A stretch of DNA of 64,000 nucleotides, from assembly GCA_024449915.1 (NCBI GenBank), contig JAMZAV010000157.1:558001-622000 (forward strand). The letters are read 5' to 3'. This DNA is from Sweltsa coloradensis (lineage: Eukaryota > Arthropoda > Insecta > Plecoptera > Chloroperlidae). Below, piece by piece: positions 1 through 11,999 of this stretch. Each line of letters begins with the position of its first letter. The first letter of the stretch is position 1. The position numbers and the translations under genes were made by a program. Under the pieces are notes generated by a model. The model worked only from the letters and a program-made list of their open reading frames with translations. It was not told where the DNA came from and searched no databases.

Positions 1-54
1 AGAGAGAGAGAGAGACGGAGCTCGCGTGGGAGGGAGAGAGAGGGGGATGGAAGC
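1..54. repeat. GA-rich simple repeat
   Basis: AG dinucleotide run and AG/GGGA-rich sequence at the left edge of the window. No gene is seen between here and the repeat that begins at 538. That interval also holds a C-run near 310-324. Confidence 0.8.
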
Positions 55-537
55 AGAGTTTGCAACGAGTGGCTAAATTGGCTCCGAGCAGCACTAGCCG
101 TGGAAAGTACAGTCAAGTCTGATCGTAGGGGAGGAAAATAGGGCAATGGATGGAAACTGACAAATTAGTGTGGAGGTAAGTAAATAAATTACTGCTACGG
201 GGAATTTAAAGAAGTGATCTAGAAACATTGTGTCCGCCAGATTTAAACACTACATTAGGTGTCTGCGTATCGTTTACCATTCCCCACAGTACAGCGGAAT
301 TTCGATCAACTCCCCCCCCCCCCCAGCCGCCCGTCGTTCTCCAAAAACACGTGACAGAGTGTGTATGTTTTGGGTTTACACTTATTGAACGAAAATAAGA
401 AATTTTCCCAATAAATCTATAAAAATAAGTGTGCTGCTCTTGAAATCACAGATAGGTACTGAATTACGATATTTCACTTTCAAATTTTCTTCAAAAAATG
501 CCTCCATACTTTCTGAAAGGTACCCATGTCTTGATAT

Positions 538-1236
538 TAGGAAACCGCTCAGTTGGGGCGCGTTGATAAGCGAGCACGTGCTATAGCTAGACCCACATTG
601 CACATTTTTTTAAATTTAAAAATTTACGACGTTCGCGTTTCCAGTATTATTTTCTATTGCCAGGTATTTGGGTAAACCCGTGTTTAAATCTTTACTTTAA
701 AATCCACCGCCATCTAGAGGTCCTTGACTCCTTGGGAAAACTATTTAAACTCTTTGTTGACAAATAATAGACTGCTTCCTCGAAAGTATTTTGATTACTT
801 CTAGGTGGCAGTGCATTAGAAACTTCGCGCGTCTTTTCGTTGCCATGGCAACGTTACTTTTGTTATAATGTAATTTCCATCTACACTACTTATCGGATCA
901 AAATAAAATTAACATATCGTGACCGGACGGACATTCTAAATGATTTGGCTATCTCAGATTTTGTCGCCGTTGAGTTTGAAAAAAAAACTTTCGATTAACT
1001 TTAATGTAACTTTTTAACTTTTTGAACGATTTTGCCACAAAACTAATGGCATTCAATCGAGAACAAAGCTTGCGGATGGTGAAAATTTCAACTCGATCCG
1101 AGCCTCCGTTCGAACGTTATCGCGAGACATACAAACAAAAAAAAACAAACAAACAAAAAAACAAAAAAAACAAAAACAAAACCAGTGACTAATTTTTCCG
1201 GCAGAGTCAAATGGAAACGCTCGCTTCGCTCGCTTA
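538..1236 (-). mobile_element. GAGCG-type element, family B (Helentron/HINE-like)
   Basis: This ~700-bp element is almost identical to 52880-53882. Read on the minus strand it begins with TAAGCGAGCGAAGCGAGCG at about 1236 and ends near 538 with an inverted copy of that start (GCTCGCTTAT), then AACGC...GCGTT and a CTAA end. The host base on both sides is T. The interior has A-rich runs (1135-1185) and no coding capacity. The ends match the other GAGCG-type elements of this window. Membership of the Helentron class is inferred from end structure only. Confidence 0.7.
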
Positions 1237-1280
1237 AATAAGCGTGCGTGTCATTCAACTAAATTGGTAGGTTTCGATCA

Positions 1281-1545
1281 TTATTTATTTATTTATTTTT
1301 ATTTATTTATTTATTTAACGTCTATCCTATTCAGTTATAAAAACTGATTTACAAAGGAGGACAACTAAATAAATCTAATTACATAGATGCAGACACAACA
1401 ATGAACTACATTTAAGTAAATATTTGAAATAGTAATATTACAACAATGCATTAAATACTCAACAAATTTGATAACAAATAAAAAGGATATTAAATGCAAT
1501 ATATAAATGAATTAGTAATTTCTTTTTTTAAAGACACTATTAGAA
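1281..1545 (-). mobile_element. LINE-A 3' end, truncated copy
   Basis: A (TTTA)n tract is followed by a sequence that recurs at 27655, 45432, 55108 and 58412, with the shared core AAAACTGATTTACAAAGGAG. On the minus strand it reads as a 3' UTR ending in (TAAA)n, the usual tail of CR1-like non-LTR retrotransposons. No coding part is left in this copy. The copy at 55108-57170 still carries reverse-transcriptase sequence, which is why I call the family a LINE. Confidence 0.7.
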
Positions 1546-1976
1546 TTTCCCACACACCATATATTTCTGGTACAAAAACACGACACAAATCTTACAATAT
1601 TTTAAATGTTATTAACATTTTTCGTGGGAAACCTGCCCAGGGTTTAATGAAAGTATATTGCGTTAAAGATTAATTGCTTAGAGATGTCCGAGGACTGTTT
1701 AACAGGACTCCGAGTAAAACCTAGGAAAAAACTTCAGTCAGCATTGCCAGTGTTGACGGACCTCCCGAATCAGTGTCGCGCGCCTAACGCTCGAGCCAAC
1801 GCTGTCGGTCCTTAAGATCGCTACAACGTATGTTTACAAGAGATTCCGACTACGTCATGTGATGTGCCACCTGTCGCCAAACAATTTAATGATGAGTCTG
1901 TGTCTCAGATACATTATCCTGAATCCTCCATGTAATACATAATCTCTTTATCTATCGGTCAAAATTGCTTTTTTTG

Positions 1977-2405
1977 TTGGGCTGGCCTGACTTATCATAC
2001 AATCGATGTCGATATATCGATATTTTATTATTTGTGCCAAAAAGTAAATATACAAACATTGCTTAGGCCCAATTTTGCAAATGTGTGGCTAAAAGGGTTG
2101 ATATAGCATCGTCAAAAAATCGGAACGATTTTTAAGTTATCGAACTCGCGGTCAAAGACCCGGCACCTCCACCAACACTAGTCAGAACTAATTTACCATA
2201 GGCTGCCCGACCCTTCAACATAACCGAACCAAACCGAAAATTGGTTAAAGAAAGGGCTTACACATGTACATGCCCAATATCTTCTATCCGCATTTTAATT
2301 TTTCACGTATTAACAAAATTTTGATTTTGATTTTTTTTTTGTATGGTGTTCAAATATTGACTTTGATATCGTACCAAAATATCGATATATTTGCCCAGCC
2401 CTACT
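1977..2405. mobile_element. Short inverted-repeat DNA element with TATCGATA ends (hAT-like)
   Basis: The right end, read inward, is TAGGGCTGGGCAAATATATC followed by GATATTTTGG. The left end has GGGCTGGCCTG and then ATCGATGTCGATATATCGAT. These form imperfect terminal inverted repeats of the TAGGGCTGGGC type common in hAT-like elements. The internal motif CCCGGCACCTCCACC is shared with 33634-34381. No target duplication was recognised. Confidence 0.5.
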
Positions 2406-2454
2406 CCATTCCTGGCCCGGACAATCTCTCACATATAATGTCTAATAACACCCT

Positions 2455-2830
2455 TATGAAAAAAACTATTGAGAAACTATTGAGAACTCAATAGTATTTC
2501 AACCAATAGTTAATTTGGACAAACTATTGAGACAAACTATTGACGTTCACTATTGATAACAATCCAATAGTTAACTATTGACAACCATCCAATAGTAAAC
2601 TATTGATAACTGTTAATAGTTAACTATTGGCAGTAACTAATAGTAAACTATTGATTTGGTCAATATTCATATTGATTTATTAAATAGTTCACATTGTTTT
2701 TTTTAATATTTACTTTTGATTTATTAAAAGTTAACTATTGTTTTGGTCAATAGTAAACAGATTTGGTAAAAAGTAACTATTTGCAATTATAATCAATATT
2801 TTAACTTTTGTTTTTTTTCCCATGGGAAAA
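2455..2830. repeat. Palindromic CAATAGT/ACTATTG array
   Basis: Many alternating copies of CAATAGT and its complement ACTATTG are present. They include the perfect 16-bp palindrome CAATAGTTAACTATTG at 2565-2580, and spacing is irregular. The array fades into T-rich sequence after about 2780. A weaker relative lies at 10190-10500. Confidence 0.75.
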
Positions 2831-3831
2831 ATTATTGACTTATTTCGAATAGTTCTATGGTAAATAAAACAAGGTTATTACAAACATATCTGTTTAAAAT
2901 ACCAAAAGGTGAAAAGCATGGTTTTTGGTTCCTGAAAAATTGTAGGAAGGTAGGTAAATACCCTATTTTAAACATTAAACATCGTTTAAAGGGGGTTTTT
3001 TAAAACGTGGGTTTTGACTGAACTTTAAAGTCAATTAAAAATTTTGGTTACAGGTTGGGTACTTATCAGGTGCGTGGTTGCTCATCTCAAAATTATCCCC
3101 TTTTTAGTCCTGTATGCATGTGAACCTGACATTTTTAAAATTTCATAAACAATAACAAATTATTTTTAATTCGACTGCTTTTAATATAATTTTCCTAATT
3201 TAAGTTGGTTTAGGCCTGATATTATTTAGATTTCAAAATTTAATGATTTCAAAGATTCCAGTTGCCTTTTAAGGAAAACTAAAAAATTGTCACACAAAGA
3301 CCCGAATCTTTTGTTTTGGATAATTTATTGGGCTTTTTTGTTTGACTTCATTCATAAAAATGTACATAAAGTAAATGACTTTTTGCAAATTTGCCCCCAG
3401 GATTGACGACAAATTCCCCGGGGCCCTTTTATTGATTCTTCTTGAAGTTCTTTTGGGGCCCTCCGGGAAATACCTGAAAACAGAAAATTTTGTTTCAAAA
3501 TTTTAAAAATTTTGGGAAAAAACATTTTTTACAACCAAATAGCCTAGGTCCTACAAAAAATTGTAGGCTTAGGCCATGTCTTTAGAGATTTAATTTTTAA
3601 ACATTGGGGCCCTAGGCCCTGACCTACAAACAAACAAAAACTAGGGCAAAGAGCAAAAATTTAATCTCAATGGAAAAGGCAATTATGTACCCCGGGCCTA
3701 TGTAAAAAGTCTCGTACCATTTTTTTTTTGTTATTTGTTTTATCCCTACAGTTTTTTTTTAATTTTTTTTAAGCATAAATTTGGTTTAAAAGTTTGTAAT
3801 GTTATAGTGGGTGGGCCTAGACCTGTTTACA
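2831..3831. other. Non-coding, AT-rich with GGCCTAG-type motifs
   Basis: No open frame with coding character and no recognisable repeat boundary. TAGGCCTA/GGGCCCTAGG-like palindromes are scattered through it. Homopolymer runs are frequent, so base-level accuracy is doubtful. Confidence 0.5.
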
Positions 3832-5460
3832 AAAAACCCTTTGATTTCTATTTCCCCTAATTACCAGAACCAACTTTTTCTAAAAACCGGGGGGCATTAA
3901 AAAGATAATTTCTCTTTAAAAATAAATTGTGTCATAGCCCTAGAAAAAGAAGCATGGGCATTTAAAATTTTTTTACTGGGGGGCTAGGCTTTATTATGTG
4001 AGCCCAAAAAATCTAGGGGCAGGGGAGGCCTAATGATGATAAATTTTGCTTGAATCGACGATTCGACGTATTTTAAAATTTTTTTTTTTTTCTCTTTTTC
4101 CCAAAAAAATTGAAAGGATCACAGCAGTTGATAGATAAGAAATCATTTTTAATGTTAAACTACGTGGGCCCTAAAACCTTTTAACCATAAATTAGGCCAA
4201 CGAAATTTTGGAGGTATTGTAAGTAGGCCTACGCTACAACAACGCGTTTCAGCATTTTTCCGAGCGTGGAAACTACATGTAGGCCCCCGGTTAGCCTGCA
4301 AATTTAGTTTTGTTAGGTTTTTTTTGTAGAAGTAGGCCACTGTTTCTTTTTAAATTTTCAATCATAAAATTTGTCTTAAATTTTTTGTTTTATGGATTTG
4401 GTAGGATTTGGAAAACCTAGTCTACAACAAAATCTCAGATTTCTTTTTCCCTGACACTACCTGATTTTTCTAATAGGGAGGCATTGTAAGGAAATCTTTT
4501 AATATTAACCAGAATTTTTAAACCCGGAAAATTTAAAAAAAACCCCCGACCTGAACAATACACGGTTAAAAATTATCCAACACAAACTCACCCGTTTTTA
4601 AATTTTGCCACATCCGTGGTTTTCCTCAACGCGAGGAAAAGAATTTTGTTTTTTTTTTGTAATTTTTTAAAAAATATATTACCCTAGTGACAGAAAAATT
4701 AAAATAATTTATCCGGGGACCAAAAATCTTTGTGCAGTGTGGGCCTACGGTGGGCCCTACCAAAAAAAATTTTGCTGAATTAAAGATAAATTAAAAAAAA
4801 GTGGTTATTTTTTTTAAACCCCTAAATCTTAGGATCCAGCAGTGACTTAAAACTGAGAGGTAAGCATCTTTTTTAATGTTAATACGGTGGGCCAAACCCC
4901 CCTTGGGCCTAAAAGTACAAAAAAAGTTTTTTGCGTGGTGTGGTAATGTAGATCAACAATGCGTTTCAGCATGTTCCGAGTCGCTGGAAAACATGAGGCC
5001 TCCCGTGGGGCCCCGGTAATGCGCAATTTAGTTTTTCTTAGGCCTAGTTTGATTAGGCTAGCCTACTTTTTTTTTTTAAATTTTTCTTAGCAAAACATTG
5101 GCCTCAATGTTTATTTTTATGGAGAAAACAAAATCTCAAAATTTTTCTATTTCCCCCTGCATTATGGAGGCCTAGGCCTACCTGATTTTTTTTCTAAGTA
5201 AAAATTAAAACCTTTAGAAAATTTTTTCTTCATACCCAACATTTAACAATGGGCAGGGGCCCTTTAATGGATAGTTAAAATTAAAAAAAAAAATATTTTG
5301 TCATATCCCGCCCTAGAAGCCATAGACAGAAATTTTGAAAAAATTTTACCGGACCTAAATCGGCATGTGTACTGTGGGCCTAGGGTTTTTGGGGCCCCAA
5401 GGGTCACAGAGCTGACATAAAAAGCATCATTTTAAATGTTTTTAGGTAGGCCTAGGTCTT
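3832..5460 (+). repeat. Diverged tandem duplication, about three copies
   Basis: A block recurs in the same order. Its TTTTTAATGTT segment is at about 4150, 4875 and 5437, following a CACAGCAG-like motif each time. Its CCCTAG..GACAGA-like segment is at about 3935, 4681 and 5305. Its GCGTTTCAGCAT segment is at about 4239 and 4959. Spacing is about 560-750 bp. The copies differ mainly by base-run length and dropped bases. No coding potential is seen. Confidence 0.6.
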
Positions 5461-7763
5461 TTCCCCTTTAAGCCTTAAATTCATGTCCCGTCCCTACTTT
5501 AAACATAGGCCATTTGAATGAGGGTACGGAAAATTAAATTTTTGGCAACTCGTGCTAAAGATGGGCCTGATTGAAAAACCGTGTTTTCCTTCCAAAAAAA
5601 AATGTTGATGAACATTAATATTTGGTGACCCTTGGACCTTTAAATAGCTTTTGACCTAAATTGTTAGATATCCCTACCAAACCCTAAGGCTAGGCTACAC
5701 TTTTTCAGTCAAATTTTTTAAATTCCCTACAATTTTAGGCCTACCAATTATTTTTTCAAATCTAGAAGGTAAGGTATTGCTAGAACTGAAAGAGGACTTT
5801 CAAAATACGTAGCCTAAATTTTATAAAGGTAAAGAGTAGGCCAAGGTCATCTTACACTGTAGGACTCCCTTCCTTGTAGACCAAAGAAAAAAAAAAAGAC
5901 TGTGATGTAGTGGGCCCCAAAGACACAGTTTAGACTAGTTACTGTATTTAGAAATTTTTCCTTTGGGCCCAAACCCAATAGTCTACCTGTTAAAACAATG
6001 TTTTAAATAAGGCCGGGGTTGGGCCCTTCTCCCGGGTGAAAATTTTTCAAGATCTTGTTTGATTTGAAAAGACTTGTTTTTTTGGAGATCTTCCCAAGGA
6101 TTGCATTGAAATAAATCTTGTTCTTTCTTGAAAAGATTCTTGCAAGAATATTTTTGGCTGATTTTTGCTAAAAACAAGATAAAAAACAAATCTTGTCAAA
6201 ATCTGCCACGGGTTTTCTATATTTTAAAATCATCACAAACATTTAGGGGCCTACATCAAAAAAGCCTAATTTGTGCTGTCGATTGTTTCAGTTATTTAGA
6301 ACTGAGAAGACAGTTGATAAATGACCTGGGTTACATGACATAAATAGCTACAGATAGCTGCCCTGTCTTTAAGGCCCCAAATATGTGAAAGTATTTACAA
6401 CCACTAGGCCCAGATTGTGTAGGGTTAGATGCGTTTACTTAAAATCTTATGCCTTGCACTTAGGGCAGGGCCCGCGTTTCCCTGCCTGCGGCAAACCTAC
6501 CGGTACCTTTCTTTTTGTTTAAAGGGCCCAAATTAACAAACCATGAATAAAAATCCAATACCGGTAGTAGCCTAATAAGGTTTTCCCTGGCCGCATGAAA
6601 GCTTACTTTCTTTATGTTCTTTTTCATAGGGAGGGGCCCCAAGGTTAGTTAATAAGCCATGGGAACTCTAAAAAGGAGGTGGCAAATGTGTAAACGAAAA
6701 TTTCATCAAGAAGGCCTACCGATAAATAGCCAACCACAATTTGTCAAAATTTAACAAGATCTTGCCAAGATTTTTCAAAATCTTGCAAAATTTGGCAAGA
6801 ATAATACAAGATCTTACAATACAAACTTGCCAAAATTTTTTGCAGGTGTAAAGCCCTAGGCCCCAGGCATAAGGGCCTACTAGACAAGCTATGAAAGGGG
6901 TAGGCCTACACAAAGCGAAGGGCCTAGAAAGAAAAAAGTGGTCCTTTGAAATTTGAAAAAATTTATTACCGGGGAAATAGGGTAGGGCTAGGGGTAGGCC
7001 TATGCCCATCTTGGCCACCTTGGGAAAAATGCGTGCCCAGAGCATGGCGAAATCCAACTCCCCAGGGACTCGTTGGCCTAGGGCCAGCCTTAGAAAGACA
7101 AAATTAATTCGTGCTTAAATTTTGCAAGGGTTAGCGTAGGGCCCAGGCATTTCCCCCGGATCAGGGAGCCTGCCTATGTCTAGGGCCCAGCCTAGGGTCT
7201 GGAACCCTATGCATTACCTAGGGCCCAGCTAGGGCCTAGGCCCCAGGGTTTCACCCTCACTAGTCACTAGGCTTTTTAAAAATAGCTCTTACCCTTTAAA
7301 GATCCCGCATAATATTAGCAATTTGTAGAAAAACCCCTAAAGTAAGAACATAGGCCTATTTGGGGTTTTTTACTCGTAGTCACAACACGCCCAAACCTGC
7401 TAGGCTAGGTTATTAACACTCGCGGTAAAACTATTGCATATGCTCGCCATAAACGCCAAAAGCGATCACCAACACTAAAATAATATGTCACTCATTCTCA
7501 ATAACAGGAAAATAAAAAACCACAGTAGGCCATGTATATTAAAATTTTAAGAAAAACACGTAAAAATGCCTCGCCCATTTCCATGCTCGGATTTTCGGGG
7601 GTAGCCAGGCCAGGTACCAACATTAACAGAAAAATTGTAACTTCCAGGCGGCAATCTTGACAAATAAATAAAAAAAATAAACAATATCCCCCTCACATTT
7701 TAATTTTCGGGCGTTGATGAAAAATACAAATGATCGTTCTCAAATCTCAAGTTTAAACCTTTT
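5461..7763. other. Non-coding, GGCCTA-rich
   Basis: The block is dense in AGGCCTA, GGGCCTAG and related palindromes, especially 6840-7260. CAAGATCTTG/CAAGATTTT motifs recur at 6040-6200 and 6750-6830. The short open frames here have no homology I can recognise and read as low-complexity products. It may be intronic or intergenic. Confidence 0.5.
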
Positions 7764-9150
7764 TTGGTTGAGCGTAGCGAAGATCCATTTCACACACTAA
7801 GAAAAAACCAGCATGTTCCCCCCCCCCCTTTTTTCCTTTTTAATTTTATTTTTTTTTGTTTGTTAAACACGATTCCGGGTAAACCCAAAACTCCAAATTT
7901 CGATGAAATTTTTTATAGGGCCCTTCGAAATCTTCGATGCCACGTTTTTTTTAGCGCAATCAAAAAATTTTTTCTCATAAAAAAACCCCAATTTTTAAAA
8001 TTTTTTTTGATTTTTAAAAAAATTTTTCTGACTTTAACACCGCATGCTTTTCCCGATTGTAATGATTTTTTTCCCCGAACGTTTTATTTTATGATTTAAA
8101 TTTTTTGTGGAAAAAATTTTAGTGGAAACGAAAAATGGTTTTTATGACTTCGCGTTTTACGATTTTTTTCGATTTTTTTTTTTTCTTTGATTTTTTAACA
8201 CCTGCATGCTTTATCGATTTTAATGATTTTTTTACAGGGAAACCTTTTTTTTATGAAATTTAAATTTAAATGTGAAATTTTAGTGGAATCAAAATATTTT
8301 TTTTTAGATATTTGCATTTTTTTCGATTTTTTTCGATTTTTAAAAAAATTCTTCAACTTATAACACCTGCATGCTTTATCCGATGTAATGATTTTTTCAA
8401 AATTTATTTTTTGATTTAAATTTTGTGTGAAATTTTAGGGAAGAAAAATTTTTTTTCATGAATTCGCAGTTTGACGATTTTTTTTGATTTTTTTTATTTT
8501 TTTGATTTTTAAAAAACCTGCATGCTTGATCCGATTGTAATGATTTTTCACAGAAACTTTATTTTATGAATTAATATTTTTGTGTGAAATTTTTAGGGAA
8601 TGAAAAAAAGTTTTTCATATATTCGGTTTTCGATTTTTTCTGATTTTTTTTTTCTTTTTACTTTTCACCTATATGCTTTATCCGATTGTAATGATTTTTT
8701 CAAGAACCTAATTTATGAATTAATTTTCGGTAAATTTTAGTGGAAAACGAAATTTTTTTTTTATGATATTCGAAATTTTACGATTTTTTTTGATTTTTTT
8801 TTTTTTTTTTTCTTATAACACCGAATGCTTTTTCGATGTAATATTTGTTTTCAGAACCTTAATTTTTTGAAATTTATATATCCCTGTGAAATTTGAGGGA
8901 ATCGAAAAATTTTTTTTCATGATAATCGCAATTTTACGATTTTTTTTTGATTTTTTTAAATTTCTTCGACTTTTTAAAAACGACATGCTTTACGATTGTA
9001 ATTATTTTTCACAGAACCTTAATTTTTTTAAAAAATATATCGGGTGAAAATTTAGCGAAAGAAAAAATATTCCTCGTGAAAATCGCAATTTTACGCTTTT
9101 TTTTTTTAGTTTTTTTTTTTAACAAAAAACGAAGCAATTTTTTTTAAATC
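7764..9150 (+). mobile_element. GAGCG-type element with amplified internal ~155-bp satellite
   Basis: The element begins with TTGGTTGAGCGTAGCGAAG, the start typical of family A elements. Its body contains about seven tandem copies of an AT-rich unit whose anchor CATGCTTTATCCGATTGTAA (with errors) occurs near 8044, 8205, 8369, 8520, 8663, 8826 and 8982. Spacing is therefore about 143-164 bp. The same unit is present once or a few times in the elements at 46509-47141 and 55261-55874. No coding sequence was found. The 3' terminus is not resolved. Confidence 0.65.
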
Positions 9151-9409
9151 TTATTTTTCTAAGAAAACCAAAAAAAAAACTGTCCAGGCCCGGTTGGTCT
9201 AGTGGGCAATGCTTGCCCCCACGTAGATGGTTGGGTTTGTGGCTCGACGAGGTGTTTTTTTTTTCTTTATTTTCCATGGTAGGGATAATAAAAAAAAATA
9301 AGTCCAACAAAGAAAGTTTGACTGGCGCAAAAACATAGTTTCTTATAATAAGTTACTCATATGAAAATATGGGTTTTAAAAATTTTAACACGTGAGCGTT
9401 TAAAAGTCA

Positions 9410-9770
9410 ACTAACCCATTTGAAACTTTTTTGGGAACTATCCTGCTTCCCGTTGTCATCCGAGGGGGGGGGTTCAATTTTGCATAGGAATTTTCAAAAA
9501 AGGAATGGTCACTCTTTTTAGTAAAAGATACAGAAAATTTTTGAGCATTTTGCACAAAAAATTTTTTATTAATTTTAATGATTTTTCAAAAATCCAAAAT
9601 TTAAAAATAAATTTTTTTTTTGAGTTTAATTTTTTAAATTTTTTAAAAAAAACTGTGCCACATAGAAAATGTATATACGTGACCAAAAGTACAGCAAAAT
9701 TGATAGCAATCGATAAGAACTGGGTTCAGGAAGAGTTCAAAAAAATCACTTCTATTGCAGACTCTTAAAA
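9410..9770 (+). pseudogene. Remnant of a repeated coding segment (unknown protein)
   Basis: This block aligns over its whole length with 23915-24275. In the last ~120 bp both copies read as similar protein: here DKNWVQEEFKKI followed by TSIADS and a stop, there DKNWLQKEFNKK followed by ISGIADF. Earlier parts are homopolymer-rich and broken. The protein is not recognised. Conservation of reading frame between two dispersed copies suggests part of a mobile-element gene. Confidence 0.4.
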
Positions 9771-9959
9771 TGCTTTTTTTATTAACGTTTTACAGACACA
9801 TTTCTTTGGGAAAAAATTTTATAAAATTAAAAATTGTTATTATTGTTTAATCAAATAAAACAATATTTATTCTGTTAAACCCTAAAAACAAAAAACAACT
9901 TTCAGTCCGAAGGTAAAATTTAAAACCGATTATTCAAAATAAAAATTAAACATTGCAAA

Positions 9960-10110
9960 AGGCCCCCCCCCCCCCCCCTTCCCGAAAAGGAAAGAAGCGC
10001 CGTGGGGCTTGCGTTGCCGGGTCAGCTAGCACCCCCCCCCCGGGGTTTTGCCCCCCCCAACCCCCCAAACCCTTTTTTTGGGGGGGGGTTGGGGGGGGGG
10101 TCTTTATAAG
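9960..10110. repeat. C-run and G-run block
   Basis: Long uninterrupted C tracts are followed by G tracts (CCCCCCCC AACCCCCC ... GGGGGGGGTTGGGG). This may be an artefact of homopolymer calling. If real, it could form G-quadruplex or cruciform structures. Confidence 0.5.
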
Positions 10111-10189
10111 AACAAGTAACAGCAAAGGAGTAAGCAAACATTCAAAAAAACAAAGAAAAAAAATTGATTACGAAATAAAGCTCTACAAA

Positions 10190-10500
10190 GCTAGCTCCAA
10201 TAGTGAAATTAAATATATATCTATACCCAAAAATAAAATGCAAAAACTATTCTACCCCAATAGTAAAAAAAAAAAACCTTTTCACTTCAATAGTTAATGA
10301 AAAAAAAATATTCACAACCATATTAAAAACGAAATACTATTGGGAGGCAAAGAAACCTATTAAAACTATTTACTTTGAATAGTTAATTGAAAAAACTTTC
10401 ATCTGACTACTTAAAAACAAAATATATTGCTGTCAATAGTAAAATTTAAAATATTCCTTTCAATATAAAACGAAAAAAAATATTCATTTTGAATAGTAAT
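10190..10500. repeat. Degenerate CAATAGT array
   Basis: Spaced CAATAGT and ACTATT motifs (about 10198, 10259, 10287, 10333, 10433) resemble the clearer array at 2455-2830. The sequence is A-rich and poorly preserved. Confidence 0.5.
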
Positions 10501-11581
10501 TTTTATAAAGGGGAATTACCTTCTCCAATCTATGGTGACGTTCACTCTCGAAAAAAAACTGAAAGACTGGACAAAAAAGATTATTTGCGACAATTAAAAT
10601 CATTCCGATCATGTGTAGGGGGGGACGTAGGGAATATATATAATTTCGAGTGAAATGACATAAATTTAAAAAAAAAAAAAAGGGGTTCAGTACATACAAA
10701 TTTAGTAAAATATTTGTGTAGGTGTAAAAAAATCTCGAAAATAATTATTTAAAATTTTTTTTTTGAAGACCCTAACCAATTGAAGTGGGGCAATACATTT
10801 TAGGCGAAAACAAAAAATAATTTTTATGTTGGAAAAAAATACTCTCTCCATTGGTCTGGTAAAATGAGATGATAGAATAAACTTTCGCTGGTAGGAAGGT
10901 TTTAGTTTAATACCGGTTATTTCACTCATTTAGCGAGTGGTAAGAGAACATACAACGCTTATGCGTGACTAAAATAACCTTCTCAAATCTATTTTAGGCG
11001 TAGGTTGAGTGTTGAATGGAAGACAACATTTGTAAAAGTCCCTTAGTAAATTTGCTCAGGGTTAGTATTTATTGTCCACACTGTTCAAATTGTCTTATCT
11101 AGATACTCTTGAGTCTAGAGCCAGGATTTATGAAGGGACTGGCTTAGATTTTCCCACGTAATAATTCAGTGTTGTGTTTGGATTGAAATAAGTGAATATG
11201 ACTATGTTTATTATTGTTGGAAGCGAGATGTACGTATTATATAGTCTACTATATCCGGCTGTAATGAAGGGTGTTATTATGATCCAAGTAGAATGACGTT
11301 TAATCAATATTTCGCTTCCAGTTTCGGAAAATCTATCCAATTAATCTAAATTAAACCATGTCAATTCAACTGGGGTGTCCTGTGGCTGATTCGTTACCCA
11401 TCGACGAGATAATTTTACTAGGGGTAGCTATACGCTGCAGACACATGGCAAGGGGTAGCCTTTGTTTACTAAGATAAACACTTGTAGCTTTGAGGATCAA
11501 GATTTAAACAACGATGTTATTAACACTCTCATGACAAACGTTTACTACACACTTAACTGTAGGTGTATATGTTGTAACAGT
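10501..11581. other. Intergenic, no feature recognised
   Basis: Ordinary AT-rich sequence of better quality than its surroundings. No convincing exon, repeat or RNA gene was identified. Confidence 0.4.
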
Positions 11582-11596
11582 ATCAGCAGTACACAT

Positions 11597-11999
11597 ATAG
11601 CCAGCGGTTTAGCCGAGGCAGTTTAACCGGTTCCCACTCGAACACCGTAGTTAAGCAAACTCGGGCGTGGTCAGGGGTAGAGTGGGTGACCGCTCTGCCC
11701 TGAAACTCACGTATATCGCTGGTTCGAGAGCTAGTGTAACGGCTTCGTTTTCCTCTACGTCTGCTCGGCAGTCCGGGTTAGTGGAGGAACCTATATGACT
11801 GTCAAGTTTACACCGTCCTTTCGGATGGGACGTTAAGCCGTTGGTCCCCTTGGTACTTTTCGAAAGGAGTAGGCTACGTGCCGGTACCGGGTTTGCCCTC
11901 CTCTCTTCAGTTCATACTTCATCCTCATCTATCACCACTCATCGTCTCGAATAGCCAAAGTGCATTAATATGAGACGTTAAGCAATATCCAATCAATCC
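11597..11999 (+). mobile_element. Full-length SINE: 5S-rRNA-derived head, Deu-like core, LINE-type tail
   Basis: A perfect 15-bp target duplication (ATCAGCAGTACACAT) flanks it at 11582-11596 and 12000-12014. The head (about 11625-11710) resembles 5S rRNA internal promoter sequence: AGTTAAGCAAACTCGGGCGT, then GTGGGTGACCGC. The middle (about 11815-11905) contains TTTCGGATGGGACGTTAAGC and AAAGGAGTAGGC, matching the Deu-type core known from deuterostome SINEs. The tail (about 11941-11999) has CGTCTCGAATAG and GAGACGTTAAGCAATATCC and ends in short CAAT repeats. The intact duplication suggests relatively recent insertion. Mobilisation by a LINE sharing the tail is inferred; related tails lie at 24591 and near 41706. 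Confidence 0.88.

Noticed and set aside
9187..9250. tRNA-like sequence (TGGTCTAGTGGGCAATGC)
   Set aside because: Only an A-box-like match; the B-box is poor and no cloverleaf can be drawn.
9960..10110. Telomere-like CCCCCCAA/TTGGGG repeats
   Set aside because: Irregular and confined to one short patch with obvious homopolymer inflation.
11597..11720. Functional 5S rRNA gene
   Set aside because: Similarity is limited to the internal promoter region and continues into a SINE core; the flanking duplication shows a retroposed element.
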